Positions 11,061 to 23,165 of a stretch of DNA of 64,000 nt are shown piece after piece (position 1 is the stretch's first letter; each line of letters starts with the position of its first letter). Source of the stretch: Apricaphanius iberus (lineage: Eukaryota > Chordata > Actinopteri > Cyprinodontiformes > Aphaniidae). The position numbers and the translations under genes were made by a program. The notes below the pieces were generated by a model. The model ran no database searches. It saw only the letters and a list, made by a program, of their open reading frames with translations, and was not told where the DNA came from. The stretch spans positions 29,401 to 93,400 of the forward strand of contig JAPXFQ010001942.1 in assembly GCA_028564705.1 (NCBI GenBank). The letters run 5' to 3'.

Positions 11061-13019
11061 AGAAACAATAGAACTAACTAGTCTTTAATGTTTAGGTGAT
11101 GCAGATAACAGCTTTTAGATGTCTGCCAATGACACCATCAAAGACGCACCATCTCTTCTGTAAATCAGCTTCTCTCTGTGCTCAATACTTATTGGGCGCT
11201 TTGTTTTCTTGCCGTTTATGAACACGTGGGTGAGCTCAGAACCGGTGACCTACTATGAAACAGCAGCCACACAGCCAGCTGCGCATGTTAATCGATCTTA
11301 AGCGAGCACTGAGGAGTCAGTGTGAGCGCCTTCCTTCCCGGGCTGCAGTGCTGACCTAAACACTGAACATCTTTAGCGGGGGCTCCTCCACCCTCATGAC
11401 TCAGAGCCCCCGTCGCTTGTCTTTCAAGCCTCACAAACGGCCGCTGATTTACATTTCCCGGGGCCTCTGGCACACGGCGCTTGGCTGGGAAACCAGCAGC
11501 TCAGAATGCCTGTGATGAGTCAGGAAACATCCAGCAATTACAACCATTGCCGAAATAAAACCGGTGACCCTTTGTCCTCTGAGGTCTCGCTGGGAGTGGA
11601 CCACTGACGGCAGTCACCCTTTCACTACTTCAACATTGGCAGTGGGCTCGCAGGAAACGCACATGCTCCTTACGCCGTGCCTCTGAGCCTCAACTGTGGT
11701 GCCGACATCCTCCCTGGTTACCACAACCCTACGCTGTGCTTTTTAGTTTTCTCTCAGTCCCACATACTCATTGCAGCTTCAAATTCTCCCCCCAGATCAG
11801 TGGGATTTTCTCTGGCACAAGTAATGAGGCAGCTTATTTTCTAAGTTTCTCCACACACCCTTGAGCGGCTCTGTAGAAAATAACCGATCGATATCATAAT
11901 ACACAGCAGAAAAAAACAGGCCAGAACAAATGCACCATGGTTATTGTTTGCACAGCGCCGGCCTGAGAGAACGTTAAGACAACCACGGTGAGGAAATTGA
12001 AATGAAACGATACATGAGAGGGTTGTTTTTGCTTACTTTCCAAAGGCTGGGTAATATTCTCTCTGCTGTACGAGCACAATTCTGAGGTATTTTTGCCCAG
12101 AATTACAGACACAATCGATATACAATAACAAATATGGAAATGTAAAAGTGACATTTATGTTGCCCTAAACATATGTCTCCCAAATTATTATGTAGATTTG
12201 GATAAAAGACAAAACTCTGTAATAATAATAATAACGATGGATGCAAAGAAATCTGTGAAGCTGTGGATAAACTGTTAACTATATTTACCCTGAGAAGGAC
12301 CTGACAATATTTCTTGACTTTAGATTAAAATTTGCTATGCGAACAATGACCTGAAATCCTGTCTAAGTAAACTATAATTTAGGACAAATTCTGGCTTCAG
12401 TAACAACTGAAGCCAAATAGTAACATAAACTGTTCAAAAATACTTTTTTTTCACTCTCTTCACCGACTCTTCTCTTCTCTTCTCTTATCAGTGCTACCTT
12501 AAAAGCCAATCATTATTGACTCGACATGTTTGACACATCACCTGACCACAACGTAGCCAAAACTAGCCCCACAAAAACAAGTCAATCGGGCTCTAGGACT
12601 TTTGACAATGTATCCAAATAATTATGCTGGCAAAGCAACCTTTTCTTGCCAAAAAATTTTTTAAATATTATTTCACCCCTTTTAAAGCAGATAAAGATCC
12701 TTGTAAAATTATTTTTTTGATAAAAAAAAGTTAACAGTGTTACATATAATGTCTTTACAATAAAACTATGAAGTCATTTGACATGAATCTAGCTTTGCTA
12801 AAGGATGTGATAATAACCAGGAATTTTACCCTGTCCAAAAATGTACAAAAGCACAAAAAAATTACTTTTTAGTTATAAGAAACAGGTAACTTGTTCACAC
12901 AATGACAAGGGTACACATAGTTGCCTGATGTCCAATATTTGTCCTTAGATTATGTTCATGTCTATTACCCATTCTCTACCCTATAGTTTATTTGTTTTAA
13001 GAAAATCAAAGGATGTCAT
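11061..13019. other. Intergenic DNA, no gene seen
   Basis: Positions 11280-11830 are less repetitive and richer in G+C than the rest and could hold conserved non-coding sequence. The remainder is A/T-rich with a TCTTC microsatellite at 12466-12486. Confidence 0.35.
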
Positions 13020-13432
13020 TGATCAGATGTAGATTCTGAGGGATTTTTATAGTTGACCTCACTAATAGCTCTAACCGGCTTCACTCTCCCTGCTGAAGAA
13101 AAAGGTCCCCACAGCATAATGCTGCCACTGTCATGCTTCAACATTGGTCTCCATGTTGCTATGATCTAATAAACCATTTAAGGCTGTCATAGTGCAGCTG
13201 GACGTATTCTCAGACTAATCCAAACACAGGTAGACTCAGATTTTGTTTAAAGGATATCAGAGTTAAGGGGCAGAATTTACGTGGCTTTTAGTTGGTTAAA
13301 GGATGCACTATTTTGTGGTGATGTTTTGGATCAAATTCCCAGAAAGCCCATTGAAGTTTGAGATTGGAACGTGACACGATGTGGAAGGGTAAGGGGGGGG
13401 GGGTGTGTGAATACTTTTGCAGTACAGCTTGG
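13020..13432 (-). mobile_element. Tc1-like transposon remnant
   Basis: On the minus strand the DNA reads GGCAGCATTATGCTGTGGGG, the stretch of Tc1/mariner transposase genes coding for the GGSIMLWG motif; its complement lies at about 13110-13129. The terminal-repeat-like GTGTGAATACTTTTGCA lies at 13403-13419. The frame is heavily mutated, so it is a dead copy. Confidence 0.65.
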
Positions 13433-15994
13433 GGTAACCTGTGCATTCTCTCCGTCACTGAGCGGAAATTCAGAACAGCTGGGTGTTCGGACAGTTCGAA
13501 CAGCTTACATTAGAGTGTCATGAGTGGTAGAGAGAAACTATAGAGAGGGACTGCAGGCCTCTCGTCTCGTACCGAGACTGGGCTCAGAGTGTTGTGACAG
13601 ACTGCAAGAGGAAGCTTTGTTCCCAGTATGACACTTATCATCGCTTCTTTTTTTTCCTCCATTCACTAATCTGCAAAATGGTAAACAAAACAAAAAAACT
13701 GATCTTTGCAAGGTTAGTGGAAAAAAAATGTAAAGATAAAGATGGGATTACAATAAGCACTTGCATTTGAAAGACAAATGACTTTTTTTTATAGAGATTG
13801 TTCAGATCAGAACTTATTTTGCACTGGAGCTGAGGAACAGATGACAACAAGAGCGAAACCATCCGCCATGAGGTCAAGAAGGCCTCACCTGAGTGTCTTC
13901 CTGCCTGTCCTCTGAAAGGGGTGTAGTTACTTTTCTGTCCACATGAGGGCAACGCATCACCCACTGAAATCTACAGCACAGGAAACACTCCCAACTCTAA
14001 CATTTCCCTGTTGCAAAAGAGAACGAATAAGGGATGGAATGTGGGATTCAGTATAAAAAGACACACTGGAGCTCTTTAGGTTAATCCACCAACCAGGAAT
14101 CGGAGCGGAGCAGTCCCTTAAGCCCGATCCAGACGGAGGAAGCGTCCACTCATCCTCACGGCCAGACTACCCATGGCAGCTGAGACGGAAGCGGGTGGTG
14201 GTGGGGACGGGTGGATGGAGAGGGCGGCTTTGCCAACTCCCCGGCTCTCTTGTAGGCCTGCCTCCACCAGGCCACTCACAGCCAGCGTAGGAACGTGGCC
14301 AAACGCTGTCAAATATGAGCACATGCTCACTGTAGCAATCTGTATACACACACACATCCCCCTCCCCCCCCTTCCATGTGCAGGTGGCTACTTTAGAAGC
14401 GGTGATGGAAAGCCCAGTCACACCCCAGTTTGCATAAATTAACTAATCATGGCAGAGAGGGGTTTTTCTTCTGAGCAATTTAAATGTTTTATCAAAACAC
14501 TTCTAGCTTGAAGGAGCTGTGATTATCCGGCTCCGTGCAGACGCCCCCTCTGCTGTTGGGGAGTTGCTGCAGCGTTTTAGAAACTGTCCTGTTCTGCAGT
14601 TAAAGGGGGATTTCTACTTCCCTGATTGGGTAGTGAAGCACCCGTTTTTGGCAGTGGGCATTTCTCCATCCCGTTTTCAGGGATCACATCTGTAGTTGCG
14701 TTTACTGGCAAACCAATAAATGGCTTCTGGACAGTGTGCCCCCTTCACTTATCCCCTTCTCCATTTTGTATCAAAACATTGCTATTTCCCCACTAAACCA
14801 TTCCCTGACTATGCACTTAAGTCTTTGCATATCGGTTTGTTTTGTAGGTAAGTATTTTTTTTAATTATAGATGGGTGGTGGTGTAGTTTCTATGTTTTAT
14901 TTTTTTATTGTCCTGCATTTTCCTTCATTTAGATAACAGATACAGTAGATAAGGAATTTATAGAGAAAAGTCATGAAAATACTCAAATCTTCTATATAAA
15001 TTGGTTTAATTGTATACTATACATTTAGAAAAGTTTGTTTAACTTCCTTTTGCTGTTTGACGATATCAAGGGATCCCAAGTTTTTAAAAAGTTGTTTCTT
15101 CAGAATTACATTTCCTGTAATTTAAAGTCCTTTCCAAAAATGACCATGATTTATTCCAACTGTACAAAACAGGAATTTTCTGCCTCAACGTTATGCTGCA
15201 CACTGCTTGTTAGCTGACTTATAGAAATGTCTTCAAAGCTTAAATAAAATGAAACTATTTTGATTTTTTTAACAAATATTAAAGAGAATACTGACGGTCA
15301 TGGTGTGGAAACTTAAAAAGGCCACAGCTGTCACCCTTATTGAGGTAATCATTATGTTATTTTCTAATGTACTCATTAAAGTTAACAGTTACCATGAAAA
15401 GATACTTGAAATGTGAAAATTGCGATAACTTCACAGAAAATGTTTAAATTTAACTTTATATTGTTGCATCCCTGGTTATTTTAACAGCAGTATGGATTTT
15501 CTTTGTTGTTCTGCATTCCACTCAACAATGGTAATCTCCTTCCAGCGCAAAACTACTGGGGAACATTTTGGTCAAATATCAAACCACCTTGTCATCTGTA
15601 TCTCCTAAATGCCAGTCAGAGGTCCACTTCTACAACTGGGCCACATGAAAGCCATCTCTGGCAAACCTTTTTATCTGGTAATGTGGTAAAGTAAAGGAGC
15701 CACTCCAGACCCCACAAAGTCTTTCCACGCCTCTAGTCTGCAGGTACACCACATTTTATTCAATAGGGACTATTCCACCTGGAATTTTTAGTCAGACCAG
15801 AGCCAGACAGAGTTAAACCACTAAAGGTCCCAGTTATCATCTGTAATCTTTTGAAAATTTCAAATAACAGCATCTGCCTAGAAAGTGTATTGCTGGTGTG
15901 ACCTACACGCCTCCACCCTCTGTGCTTCTCCATCAGCCTAGCAGTGCAGTTAAACAAATCTACAACGCACCAGTGAAATCCCTACGTCCCTCCT
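13433..15994. other. Intergenic DNA upstream of slitrk4
   Basis: No gene is supported. A TATAAAA lies at 14051-14057, but no transcript evidence is visible. Positions 15360-15480 share words with the repeat at 8410-8520. The block at 15500-15900 looks unique. Some of this DNA could be distal regulatory sequence for slitrk4. Confidence 0.35.
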
Positions 15995-15996
15995 GT

Positions 15997-16039
<43 letters not shown>

Positions 16040-16540
16040 TCTCTTTCTCTCCATCCCTGCCTGGCTCCAGTCTATGCGTCATTTGGCTCGGCCACCTGTT
16101 GCAAAAGGAAACCAGAGGTGAGGAGCTTCCGCCGAAGCTGCTGGGTTTCAGGTCTGCTCCCGCAGAGAAGAGGAAGGGTTTCTGGTGGGGGGGGGATATT
16201 GGGGGTGAAAGTCCAACCTTCAGAGAGAGTAATCCCCTTTCCTTTTCTTCAATTGTTTTCTTCTACAAAACACACACAAAAATGAGTACGGGAATTAAAA
16301 AAAGAGCTGTGAAGGTTGACCCACCATCTCCTCGGTTTCTCCCTGACTGCAGCGCTCCAAACAATAACGTCCCCTTTCCTCCTCCTCCTCTGATCGGTAC
16401 CTCTCCCTCTCTCTCTCTCTCGGCTCTCGTCTGTTTAAAATGCAGCTCATGCACACGCATGCACGCGCGAACACATTCACCCCCATTACCAACCACCACA
16501 ACCTTTCTCTTCCCAATCGGCGCAGGGCTCGTGTGGCGGC

Positions 16541-16584
<44 letters not shown>

Positions 16585-16910
16585 CCAACACCGATTCTGT
16601 CTGAGCCATCCGTACAGATGCATACATACACACCTTCTTTCCGTCTTGCTTCTTGGGGTCGGCAAAAGGAGGGAAAACAATTCTAATAATAAAATGAATG
16701 CGGAGAAAGAAACTGAGAACCGGCATCTGAGTTCTAAATCCACAAAGATGAAGAAATGCGGCCATTAGAAGTGTCCGCTTGACATAATGGCTCTGTTTCA
16801 AGGTCTGAGGTTTTTTTTTTCAGTTTCTAAGAGAGACCCCCCCTCCCCCTCCTTTTGCTTCTCTCTCTGTCTCTCTCTCTCCCTCTCTTTCTCTCCACAT
16901 CTCTGCACTC
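15995..16910. repeat. CT/GA-rich microsatellite cluster
   Basis: Four polypyrimidine tracts lie at about 15995-16052, 16400-16432, 16541-16580 and 16856-16900, mostly (CT)n on the plus strand. They make spurious open frames on both strands. GA/CT tracts are common near promoters and can bind GAGA-type factors, but no such role is shown here. Confidence 0.85.
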
Positions 16911-18204
16911 TCCTCTGTCAGTCGTGTGGGAAGCTCTGTGAATGCGGCTGCACACTGGCAGACTCCTGCGCCTGATCCTGTCCAGCCTCTATGGGACGAG
17001 GTAATGCGAGCCTCCGATCTTCTTATCTGGATACAAATCAGTTTTTTTATTGTTTTTTTTTGTTGCCGTTGATGTTTTTTTGGTTCTTTTTAACCTAAGA
17101 GGAACGCATTAACTGTCCTCCAATTCCCTCCCGTCCGCTGTATTTGACTGTACTCTCTATCTGAGGGAGTTGGGGGGGCTGTGAAAGTGACGGTGAGAGC
17201 GAAGACTTTCCAGCTCCTCTCTCGCAACGGAGCTGATTGAAGGCTCAATGACAGCAAATTTCTTTTTTGAAACATATCTCATGTGGGGTTGTCTTTTGTG
17301 TGGGTTTTTTTTTTGTTTGCTGTTGGTTTCTCTATAATAGGGGCTGAGCCCCAATTTTAAGCCCCTTTTTATTTTAAACACCCAACATTTTCTGGCTGAA
17401 ACACAAAGCCCTTCTTAGGCAAAGAACAATGTTGGATCTATGCTGCCGAGATGGGAAAATAACGCTCTTTCTGACGGGAGCGCATTGGCTGCTTCCTATC
17501 CCTTTGCGCAACTTCAGCTGGTAACGAGCCAGTATTTATTATTCTATGGATCACTGAAGGTTGCAGTGCAGATCTGAAGCCAGGCGCACAGTGTTGGAAC
17601 CTTCTTTCTTTTTTGGAGTTCAAAAAGCTTTTAAGAATGACAGATTTATCAGGCTGCATCCACCTTGCACCCTTTTCCCTGTTTCGAAGTCTCTGCATGC
17701 ACTGTCAAGATCTCTAAAGGTTAAAAAAAAAAGGCAAGAAGAAGAAGGAAAAAAAGGGTCTTTACTTCATCTCACTCCCTTGTGCGTTTTCTGTGTCCTC
17801 CGTAAGCAAATGAGCCCTCTTCTCCCATGGAGGTAGTACAGCCACCCTGGGGACCCAATGACCAGCGGGGAGATTTTTCTGAGCAAAAGGAGCCCATCAG
17901 CAAGAGGCGCATCGGATGAAATCAGACCCCCGCACCCTCCCTATTCACCCGCCCCGCTTCCTTTTCCTCCTCTGTTACTCTCCCCCCCACCCCCACCCCT
18001 CTCCCCATTCCTTCTTCTAGTTTTGCTTGAATCGTGTTAAAGCTGCATGGGGGCATAGAGGGGCTGGAGAAACCTTGTTGCGCCCCTCGAAATCTGTCTG
18101 CGCTCTTACACTTGAAGCTGGGAGGACTGTTTTTTGCGCACATCTCCATCAATGCTGCCCAGAGTCTACGGAGGAAGCCGCGCTCATTGCCACCGCAGCT
18201 TTTG
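16911..18204 (+). promoter_or_regulatory. Probable slitrk4 promoter and 5' leader exon
   Basis: The leader exon's 3' end is fixed by the strong splice donor TTTG|GTAAGT at 18204/18205. Its 5' end and the transcription start cannot be placed; no TATA box stands out. The last 200 bases form a leader without an in-frame ATG: the frame continuous with slitrk4 has its last stop at 18028-18030 and no ATG after it. SLITRK family genes typically have a non-coding first exon followed by one coding exon, which fits. Confidence 0.55.
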
Positions 18205-18865
18205 GTAAGTCAAAATCTTTTTTTCTTTTTTAAGGATTCTATGATTTCAAGATGACCTGGGCCTGTCATTTGCTTTGGTCACTTTTTAAGGTTCCGATTT
18301 ACCTCAAAAAAGGGGGGAGGAGAGTCGCAATTGAGCATCTCAAAATTATAGCAATGGGCAGAGTCCCAGTTCTTCCTCCCTTGGCCAAATAACCCGTATG
18401 CCACTGGCTTTAGATGACACTTCATGAAAAATGAGAGCCGTTTGACTTTGAATAAGCTGAACAGAGTCACGCTGCTGCTTTTGACATTTTTAAGGCGACG
18501 CATCATTCTTTAGATGCCAAAATAAGATGAGAGGATCTACATCATTCACTATTTTTAAGTTATCGAGGTAGTTGAAGTCAACCAATCAGAAAGTCAGGAC
18601 AAATATTCTGTGAAAGGTTAAGCCACACAGAATGTAATGAAAAAAAGTGCAATGCATAGAAATATTATGCAGCACTATGTTTTCTTGTAATATTAATACA
18701 GTTCGAATGAATGAGATGCTGGTTTTGTTTTTTTATGAGTCTCAAATATGTATTTTACAGGTTTGCATTTTGAGAATGAGTGCATGCGTGCAGCTTCCGC
18801 ACATATCGAAGCCTGAGTGATTGAATGTGTTTGCATGCCTCTCTCTATTTTATCTCTCTTCAAAG
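18205..18865 (+). other. Predicted 5' UTR intron of slitrk4
   Basis: The donor GTAAGT is at 18205-18210. A long pyrimidine tract (CTCTCTCTATTTTATCTCTC) leads to the acceptor CAAAG|GTTAC at 18865/18866. This places the intron just before the coding exon, with 42 bases of leader between acceptor and ATG. Length is 661 bases. The call rests on splice signals and family gene structure only. Confidence 0.65.
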
Positions 18866-18907
18866 GTTACTAAATGGTTTACTGCGGGAGGCTTTCTAAC
18901 CGGCGAG

Positions 18908-21475
18908 ATGCTGCTCGTACCCCTGCTGGCAGCCTTTTTTTCCTCCATCTCGGGCTCCCTCTCCTCATCCCTCTCCTCCATGTCAGACGGACCTCCGATG
19001 ACTGACCCCACTGCCTCGGACCTGATGGCCGAAACCTGCAGCGCCTGCTCTTGCATGTCGGTGGAAAACGTCTTGTACGTCAACTGTGAGAAGATCACCG
19101 TCTATCGGCCCACGCAGCTCGTCCCTCCAGCCTCATCCCTGTACCACCTGAACTTCCAGAACAATATTCTAGTCATACTGTACCCAAACTCATTCCTCAA
19201 CTTCACCCACGCTGTGTCGCTGCACCTGGGGAACAATAAATTGCAGAACATTGAAGGCGGCGCATTCATGGGGATGAGCGCGTTGAAGCAGCTGCATCTT
19301 AACAATAACGAGTTAAAGGTTCTGCGAGCTGACACTTTCCTAGGCATTGAAAATCTGGAATACCTTCAGGCTGACTACAACTTAATAAAATATATTGAAA
19401 AAGGAGCATTTAACAAGCTTCACAAACTCAAAGTGCTGATTCTGAATGATAATCTCATACAGGCACTTCCTGAGAACATTTTCCGCTTCGCCTCTCTCAC
19501 ACACTTGGATATAAGAGGAAATAGGATCCAGAACCTTCCTTATTTAGGAGTTCTAGAGCATATTGGCCGCATTGTAGAGCTGCAGCTGGACGACAACCCC
19601 TGGAATTGTACCTGTGATTTAGCACCTCTGAAGGCATGGCTTGAAAACATGCCCTACAATATTTTCATTGGTGAGGCCATATGTGAAACACCTATTGACT
19701 TATACGGGAGGCTCCTGAAAGAGACCAACAGACAGGAGCTTTGTCCCATGGGAACAGGAAGTGAATTTGATATTAAGATGCCACCTGCTCCACCTGAAGA
19801 TGGGCAGGGCCCAACCACAGTTGCTCCCACTGCCCCTAAATCGCCAAAAACAACCGAGTCGTCTAAGTTTTACGGAAATGGCATAGTGGCGGGTTTACCC
19901 CCATTTGGAAAAAACAGACAGATTGTTTCCTTTGAGACACGGACTCCCCCGATGATGTGTCCAGTGCCATGCAGCTGTAAAGCTCACCCCTCTGACTTTG
20001 GCGTTAGCATTAGTTGCCAGGAAAGGAGAATAAGTAACATTGCTGATCTGAACTCCAAACCCCCAAATGCCAAGAAGCTTCACTTAAGTGGGAATAACAT
20101 TCGTGATATCAGCCCGACTGATTTCCAAGGCTATGAGGGCTTAGATTTGCTTCATCTTGGCAGTAATCAAATTATAGTAGTACCAAAAGGTGTATTTGCC
20201 AACCTTACTAATCTGAGAAGACTGTATTTGAATGGAAACCAACTTGAACAGCTCCACCCTGAGATGTTTCTGGGTCTCACAAATCTCCAATACCTGTATT
20301 TGGAATACAATGCCATTAAAGAGATCCTCGCAAGCACATTTGATTCTATGCCCAATCTACAACTCCTGTATCTCAACAACAATGTCCTTCGGAGTCTCCC
20401 AGCCTACATCTTTGCTGGTGTCCCTCTAGCCAGACTCAATCTGAAAAACAACCACTTCATGACACTGCCAGTGAGTGGTGTCCTGGACCAGCTGCGGTCA
20501 CTGACCCAGATAGATCTAGAGGGGAACCCATGGGAGTGCTCCTGCGATCTGGTTGCACTCAAGCTCTGGCTGCAGAGGCTAAGTGATGGAGTGGCTGCAA
20601 AAGAGGTGAAATGTGCCTCCCCTGTGCAGTTTGCCAACATTGAGCTGCGCCTCATAAAAAATGAGATTCTATGTCCTAAACTTGCAAGACCTCCACTTAT
20701 CATCACTAGTGCCACCCCAATCTTGACCTCGGTGTCACCCGCAGGGGTCGGCAAGGCCCCTCCAGGAGGGCCTGTGCCTCTCTCTATCATGATCCTCAGC
20801 ATACTGGTGGTGCTTATTCTAACTGTGTTTGTGGCCTTCTGCCTTCTAGTCTTTGTTCTAAGACGGAATAAAAAACCTGTGGGCAGGCAGGAGGGGCTGG
20901 GGAATCCAGAATGTGGCTCATTGTCCCTACAGCTTCGTCGCCACGGCCACAAATCTGGAAAAAAAGGGTCCATACCAGGGGATGACCTTGGAGGAGAAAC
21001 GTTCATTCCCCAGACCATTGAGCACATTGGGAAGAGCCACACCTGCGGCATTGGGCGCTCATCAGACATGGATGCTGGCTTCAAGTTCGTTGACTCTCAA
21101 AGACAGAAGATCATCCTGCGAAACTGTCCTGACAAGGACAAGGACCTACTCTCTACCTTGGAGCGCAACAAACGCCTCAGCACCATTGATGAACTCGAGG
21201 AGTTTCTCCCCAACCGAGAGCCCAGCCTCTTCATCCACAACTTTTTGGACAGCAAAAGAGACTTCAACAGTATAGGGATGGGCGGGTACGAAATCCGCTA
21301 TCCTGAAAAAACACTGGACAAAAAGATGAAGAAATCATCGCTGATAGGTGGAAACCACAGTAAGATCGTGGTGGAGCAGAGAAAAAGTGAGTATTATGAG
21401 TTGAAAGCCAAGCTCCAAGGGACGCCTGATTACCTGCAGGTGCTCGAGGAGCAGACTGCCTTGAGTAAAATGTAG
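18908..21475 (+). CDS. slitrk4: SLIT and NTRK-like protein 4, synaptic adhesion receptor
   Basis: Single-pass neuronal membrane protein of 855 residues, encoded in one exon. SLITRKs sit postsynaptically, bind presynaptic LAR-type receptor tyrosine phosphatases and promote synapse formation. Visible domains: signal peptide (1-17), a serine-rich stretch (18-40), cysteine cap and first leucine-rich-repeat set (44-280, C-cap beginning NPWNCTCDL), linker (281-350), second set (351-590, C-cap beginning NPWECSCDL), membrane helix (about 624-651, then RRNKK) and a cytoplasmic tail to 855. Possible N-glycosylation sites include N98, N233 and N432. The tail ends with the SLITRK4-type [10 protein letters not shown] and [13 protein letters not shown]. 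Sequence across both repeat sets matches SLITRK4 better than other SLITRKs from memory; human SLITRK4 is 837 residues. I chose the ATG at 18908 because it is the first in-frame ATG after the predicted acceptor, has a purine at -3 and starts a signal peptide. No breaks are visible. Confidence 0.95.
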   Translation: MLLVPLLAAFFSSISGSLSSSLSSMSDGPPMTDPTASDLMAETCSACSCMSVENVLYVNCEKITVYRPTQLVPPASSLYHLNFQNNILVILYPNSFLNFTHAVSLHLGNNKLQNIEGGAFMGMSALKQLHLNNNELKVLRADTFLGIENLEYLQADYNLIKYIEKGAFNKLHKLKVLILNDNLIQALPENIFRFASLTHLDIRGNRIQNLPYLGVLEHIGRIVELQLDDNPWNCTCDLAPLKAWLENMPYNIFIGEAICETPIDLYGRLLKETNRQELCPMGTGSEFDIKMPPAPPEDGQGPTTVAPTAPKSPKTTESSKFYGNGIVAGLPPFGKNRQIVSFETRTPPMMCPVPCSCKAHPSDFGVSISCQERRISNIADLNSKPPNAKKLHLSGNNIRDISPTDFQGYEGLDLLHLGSNQIIVVPKGVFANLTNLRRLYLNGNQLEQLHPEMFLGLTNLQYLYLEYNAIKEILASTFDSMPNLQLLYLNNNVLRSLPAYIFAGVPLARLNLKNNHFMTLPVSGVLDQLRSLTQIDLEGNPWECSCDLVALKLWLQRLSDGVAAKEVKCASPVQFANIELRLIKNEILCPKLARPPLIITSATPILTSVSPAGVGKAPPGGPVPLSIMILSILVVLILTVFVAFCLLVFVLRRNKKPVGRQEGLGNPECGSLSLQLRRHGHKSGKKGSIPGDDLGGETFIPQTIEHIGKSHTCGIGRSSDMDAGFKFVDSQRQKIILRNCPDKDKDLLSTLERNKRLSTIDELEEFLPNREPSLFIHNFLDSKRDFNSIGMGGYEIRYPEKTLDKKMKKSSLIGGNHSKIVVEQRKSEYYELKAKLQGTPDYLQVLEEQTALSKM

Positions 21476-23165
21476 GGACTGTTGTGTTTGATGGTCAGAA
21501 CTGATTACGTACACACATACAGGCTGATAGACAGGCAAAATCTCTCTTTTCTGTGTTCTCTTCAAGCCTCACACACACACACTCACACACATACATTATC
21601 AAACCCCTCTCGTCTCTGGCTTTTCCTCTTCAGCTCTACCCCCCAACCCTACAGACATGCAGACACACACACACACACACACAGAACAAAGAAGTGCCTT
21701 CTGGAAATCCTTAATGACCAATGCAGAGATAGACAAAATGGCTCCACACTACAAAGCTATTATTAGAATCAGAGCGGTTGTATTTCAGAGTAAGAGACCT
21801 TTCGGATTATCCATGCCACTACCTGTATGAATCCTGCAAACTCACAACAGGACCCCTAAAAATGGAGAAAACCAACCTTACAGTTGTAGTATTTTTGCTG
21901 CTATTTAAATGGATACTTATTTTTTGTTCTCTTTTGTTCTTTTCCTCCTCCTTTTGTTATTTCAACCAAATCAAAGGGTCTTGAAAACAGTGCTTGAGAA
22001 TATACCTCGCTGCCATCAGGCCGTGTTTAACAAAAGGAAAAAGAAGGGGGGAGCGTCGGGTGTTGATCGTTTGCTCTTGGAGAGAATCAAGGATTGTTGA
22101 TTTTGCAATGAGGTTTTGAACAATTAGTGACTTTTATGGATGCTACTTTGTCCCTTCTTTTGTTTTGTTTTTTAATTGTGAGGGTGTCCGCATTTGCGGA
22201 CCCTCTCTGAAGTCAACAGCAGACTCTCTGCCATCTTGTCTGGATTTCCCACCAGCAGCGGTACACCTGCTCTTTGCTGGGAGGATAAACGGCTCCTGTT
22301 TTGCATTCATTAATGGCAACTGACGGCACTGTAAAACTCTTTTTTTGGGAATGATTTAATGACCTGCTTTCTTGTGTAAAGAGCCATGTTAAATATAGTG
22401 TCTTCTGAATGGAGTTGTGTTTCTCTTTGAAGTTGCTACTTACAGTAAACGTATGTTGTTTTTTTTTGGGTGAAATCAAACGGCACATACACTGTCAGAG
22501 ACATTATTCTTGAAAAAAAAGAAAGAAAAAGAAACCCGAAGGGGGAGAAAAAAAAAAAAGTTACAAAGCTGCTTGCCATGTAAGCGTAACCTGGAATTTA
22601 TTTTGTAAGTCTTACATTGTTTGTATCTGTGGGACTGATTTGTAAATTACAAGGACATACTAATATCTACACGAGAATACACACTGATCCTGTGCGACGG
22701 GGCATCTTCGAGAGACTGAGTCAGTGTTAAAACCCAACCATAATATATTTCAATCAGCAATCCTGCACCCCCTAGCCAGCTCTCAAATCTTAGTTAAAAG
22801 AATTAACACCATAGTTCATTTTATTTTTCTATGCAGGATTATTTAAGAATTATTGGTATTATTTAAAAGGGAACACGAAAAGGAGTGGGGAGGACTTCAC
22901 AGAACACTTCAGAGCTATTTTAGGCCGCAAGGAGGGACTGTTAGGTTGATTTAAGTGGGTCTTTGCTTCTCTCCATTTTGCTGAGTGCAATCTTAAGCGT
23001 TTCTTTTTTCAGAGACGACAAAGTGAGTCCTGATAGTCTGCAAAATTCTGATTATTCTATCCTCCACAGTATGTTGTGTGGGAGGGGAATGATTTCTTAT
23101 CAACATTATGCAACCAAAATAAATGTGCATTAAACATGATGTGCTTCTAGCATTGTTGGGCTTGG
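21476..23165 (+). other. slitrk4 3' UTR with candidate poly(A) signals
   Basis: Non-coding sequence follows the stop codon. CA microsatellites lie at about 21569-21595 and 21661-21683, and T- and A-rich runs are frequent. AATAAA at 23118-23123 is followed by a GT-rich stretch (23138-23165), a plausible cleavage signal. A second AATAAA at 23431-23436 is an alternative. The end is therefore uncertain by several hundred bases. Confidence 0.5.

Noticed and set aside
14051..14057. TATA box of a separate gene near 14.1 kb
   Set aside because: No coding exon, splice pattern or initiator accompanies it.
15898..16743. Long open frames on both strands (up to 262 codons)
   Set aside because: They are products of CT/GA microsatellites and read as repetitive SLSL or EREREREE peptide.
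18034..18255. Open frame in the leader exon, in frame with slitrk4 after splicing
   Set aside because: It begins at GTG and has no in-frame ATG, so no normal start exists.
18821..18907. N-terminal extension of SLITRK4 upstream of 18908
   Set aside because: It opens with TTG, not ATG, and most of it lies in the predicted intron before the acceptor at 18865.
20404..21084. 226-codon minus-strand open frame
   Set aside because: It is the antisense of the slitrk4 coding exon, with no known domain.
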